36,654 bases of DNA. Source: an uncultured beta proteobacterium (GTDB lineage Bacteria > Pseudomonadota > Gammaproteobacteria > Burkholderiales > Burkholderiaceae_C). The stretch is from contig CAIKLM010000112.1 of NCBI GenBank assembly GCA_903828235.1, forward strand, positions 1 to 36,654, read 5' to 3'. Position 1 is the first letter of the stretch; each line of letters starts with the position of its first letter. The translations under genes were made by a program, and so were the position numbers. Positions 35,390 to 36,654 of this stretch are shown in pieces. The notes under the pieces are model-generated. The model made no database searches. It was given only the letters and a program-made list of their open reading frames with translations, and was not told the origin of the DNA.

Positions 35390-36654
35390 TCAGTCCATGG
35401 CCTGCAGGCCCATGCTCTCCACGGCGCTCCGAACCCGCTCGCGCGTCGTGAGCTTGCCCGTGTCGTGCAGCTGCATGTACAGCTCGTACATCTCGCCGAA
35501 ATCGATCGAGTCATCGGGCCGCCAGGGCTTGCCGAACAGGCCATGCTTCTTCAGGTAGGCCTGAAAGGTTTCGAGCAACTGGACTTCCGCCGTGGCACCC
35601 GAGATCGGCACGCCCCTGCGCAGCATGGTGTCGAGCTCGCGAAAACTCTCCACCAGGCGATTTGCCGCTTCGGCACGCGCAGGCGAACCCGGCGGCGTCG
35701 TCTTCAACTGATCGACCAGGGGACGATAGAGCTCACGATACCGGGGATCGGCAAAGACACCTTTCGAGCGAAAGGCTTTCAACTCTGCATCCAGCCCTTC
35801 ATCAACGGCAATCGTCAAGTCGTGTTTCACGGATGCCCAGTGCGAGTCGGGTACCGGGCCGAACATCTCGTTCTTGTGACTGAAGACTTTCACAGTCCAG
35901 AGCGCGAATATTTCCCTCGCATCACCCCAGTTCGAAGGAGTCTGGTCATCGAACTCATCCGTCACTCTCGCGAACAGGCCGTTCTCGCCCCCCCAGCCTG
36001 CGAGCGGCGCTTCGAGCGACGGACCCGTGTGTCCTCGAAATCCCCCGAAGAACAGATGGAACTCATGGGGCGACGCCAGCCTCTTCGCAGGGTCGAAGGC
36101 AAGCTTGAAGTCCGCGGGCGAACGCAGGATGACGCCGGGGTCGTGGAGTTTCGAGTCCAGGAGACCCTGGAGTTCAGACATCGTCAGCTTGCGGGAGCCC
36201 AGGGCGTCCAGCGCGCGGAACAGGTTGCCGAAGACAGGCTCTGCGGCGCGATCGAAGCCTGGGCCGCTGACGGGATAGGGATTGGCCTCGAGCTGGTCAA
36301 TCGCCTTCATCACGGCTTCGGGAGCGACTCTGTCCAGAGCGAAATCCGCAGGGCGTTCAGGGGGCAACTCGACCACGCCACGCAGCGAGCCGAGGTTCAC
36401 CGTGCCTTCGTTCGTGCTTGAAGCCTGTTCGCGAGACGCAGGCGCCATCGCGCGCTCTGGCCCGCCGGGCCCCTGATTCGGCTGTTGGACGGGTTGCTGC
36501 TGCACGACCCACCGGCCGGCGCTGATGCCGTTGCCCGCTGCCGGCGTTGCAGGCGCAGTGCTGCGTGTAGCCGCGCCGGCCACCTCCAGACCCGGGTTGG
36601 TCGCAGCCGGCGCCTCCCGCACCGTCTGCGGCAGGGCGGGCGGCCCGCCTGCCC
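35390..36654 (-). CDS. Uncharacterised protein, 5' end beyond window
   Basis: The frame is open to the right edge, so the true start may lie outside. The nearest alternative is a GTG at 36622, giving 410 residues. The first 75 residues are Pro/Ala/Gln-rich and disordered (QQQPVQQPNQGPGGPERA). The body shows acidic and aromatic helical segments such as EPVFGNLFRALDALGSRKL, HEFHLFFGGFRGHTG and REIFALWTVKVFSHKNEMFG. The C-terminus has FGEMYELYMQLHDTG and VESMGLQAMD. No known domain was recognised. It is the upstream partner of the neighbouring uncharacterised gene and shares its layout. Confidence 0.65.
   Translation of the reverse strand, partial: AGGPPALPQTVREAPAATNPGLEVAGAATRSTAPATPAAGNGISAGRWVVQQQPVQQPNQGPGGPERAMAPASREQASSTNEGTVNLGSLRGVVELPPERPADFALDRVAPEAVMKAIDQLEANPYPVSGPGFDRAAEPVFGNLFRALDALGSRKLTMSELQGLLDSKLHDPGVILRSPADFKLAFDPAKRLASPHEFHLFFGGFRGHTGPSLEAPLAGWGGENGLFARVTDEFDDQTPSNWGDAREIFALWTVKVFSHKNEMFGPVPDSHWASVKHDLTIAVDEGLDAELKAFRSKGVFADPRYRELYRPLVDQLKTTPPGSPARAEAANRLVESFRELDTMLRRGVPISGATAEVQLLETFQAYLKKHGLFGKPWRPDDSIDFGEMYELYMQLHDTGKLTTRERVRSAVESMGLQAMD

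Overview
The window is about 70% G+C, densely packed and mostly co-oriented in short operons. Several products point to a betaproteobacterium of the order Burkholderiales: a short H-NS-family protein with a basic linker, an hmgA-fahA operon with a DUF2783 gene, and a PlpD-type patatin autotransporter. The genus cannot be fixed from the sequence. No rRNA, tRNA, CRISPR array or replication origin was seen.

Layout. (1) 1-1.1 kb: the end of an IS4-type element, with the start of its transposase, sits against the C-terminal half of an MtfA-like (M90) peptidase gene, which it appears to have disrupted. An H-NS-family gene follows, preceded by an AT-rich patch with repeated AATGC motifs. (2) 1.1-5.6 kb: a DUF885 exported metallohydrolase and glycerol kinase (minus strand), then a divergent EamA-type transporter. 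(3) 5.6-7.7 kb: a graveyard of transposases, with a decayed DDE transposase C-terminus and an IS630-type transposase broken by four frameshifts. Between them lies a small exported orphan protein whose signal peptide is encoded by a hexanucleotide repeat. (4) 7.9-13.0 kb: envelope genes, namely an alpha/beta-hydrolase lipoprotein, a small lipoprotein and a patatin/POTRA/beta-barrel (type Vd) protein. The last overlaps tail-to-tail with an XRE-type regulator.

(5) 13.0-20.2 kb: an aromatic catabolic operon on the minus strand: MBL-fold protein, VOC protein, FAD monooxygenase, DUF2783, homogentisate dioxygenase (hmgA), fumarylacetoacetase (fahA), then the XRE regulator. A divergent IclR regulator shares an overlapping promoter and palindrome with it. 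The FAD monooxygenase probably feeds homogentisate or a related hydroquinone to HmgA and FahA; a maleylacetoacetate isomerase gene is not seen here. The MBL protein has lost half of the usual metal-binding motif.

(6) 20.2-29.0 kb: a defence island. A complete type I restriction-modification operon (hsdR-hsdM-hsdS) is translationally coupled to an AlbA_2/Schlafen-like ATP-binding protein. A PD-(D/E)xK (NucS/DUF91-like) protein with a second putative nucleic-acid-sensing domain follows. A small degraded fragment lies at its distal end. The island sits directly behind an acyl-CoA synthetase gene.

(7) 29.0-34.6 kb: acyl-CoA synthetase (minus), then on the plus strand a SUMF1-domain exported protein lacking the FGE cysteine pair, an MFS transporter and an M14 zinc carboxypeptidase. 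(8) 34.6-36.65 kb: two unrecognised minus-strand genes with Pro/Ala-rich N-termini, probably one operon; the first runs off the right edge.

The strongest candidates for something under-described are the five-gene RM/AlbA_2/NucS-like operon, the unusual MBL-VOC-monooxygenase module in the homogentisate operon, and the orphan pair at the right edge.
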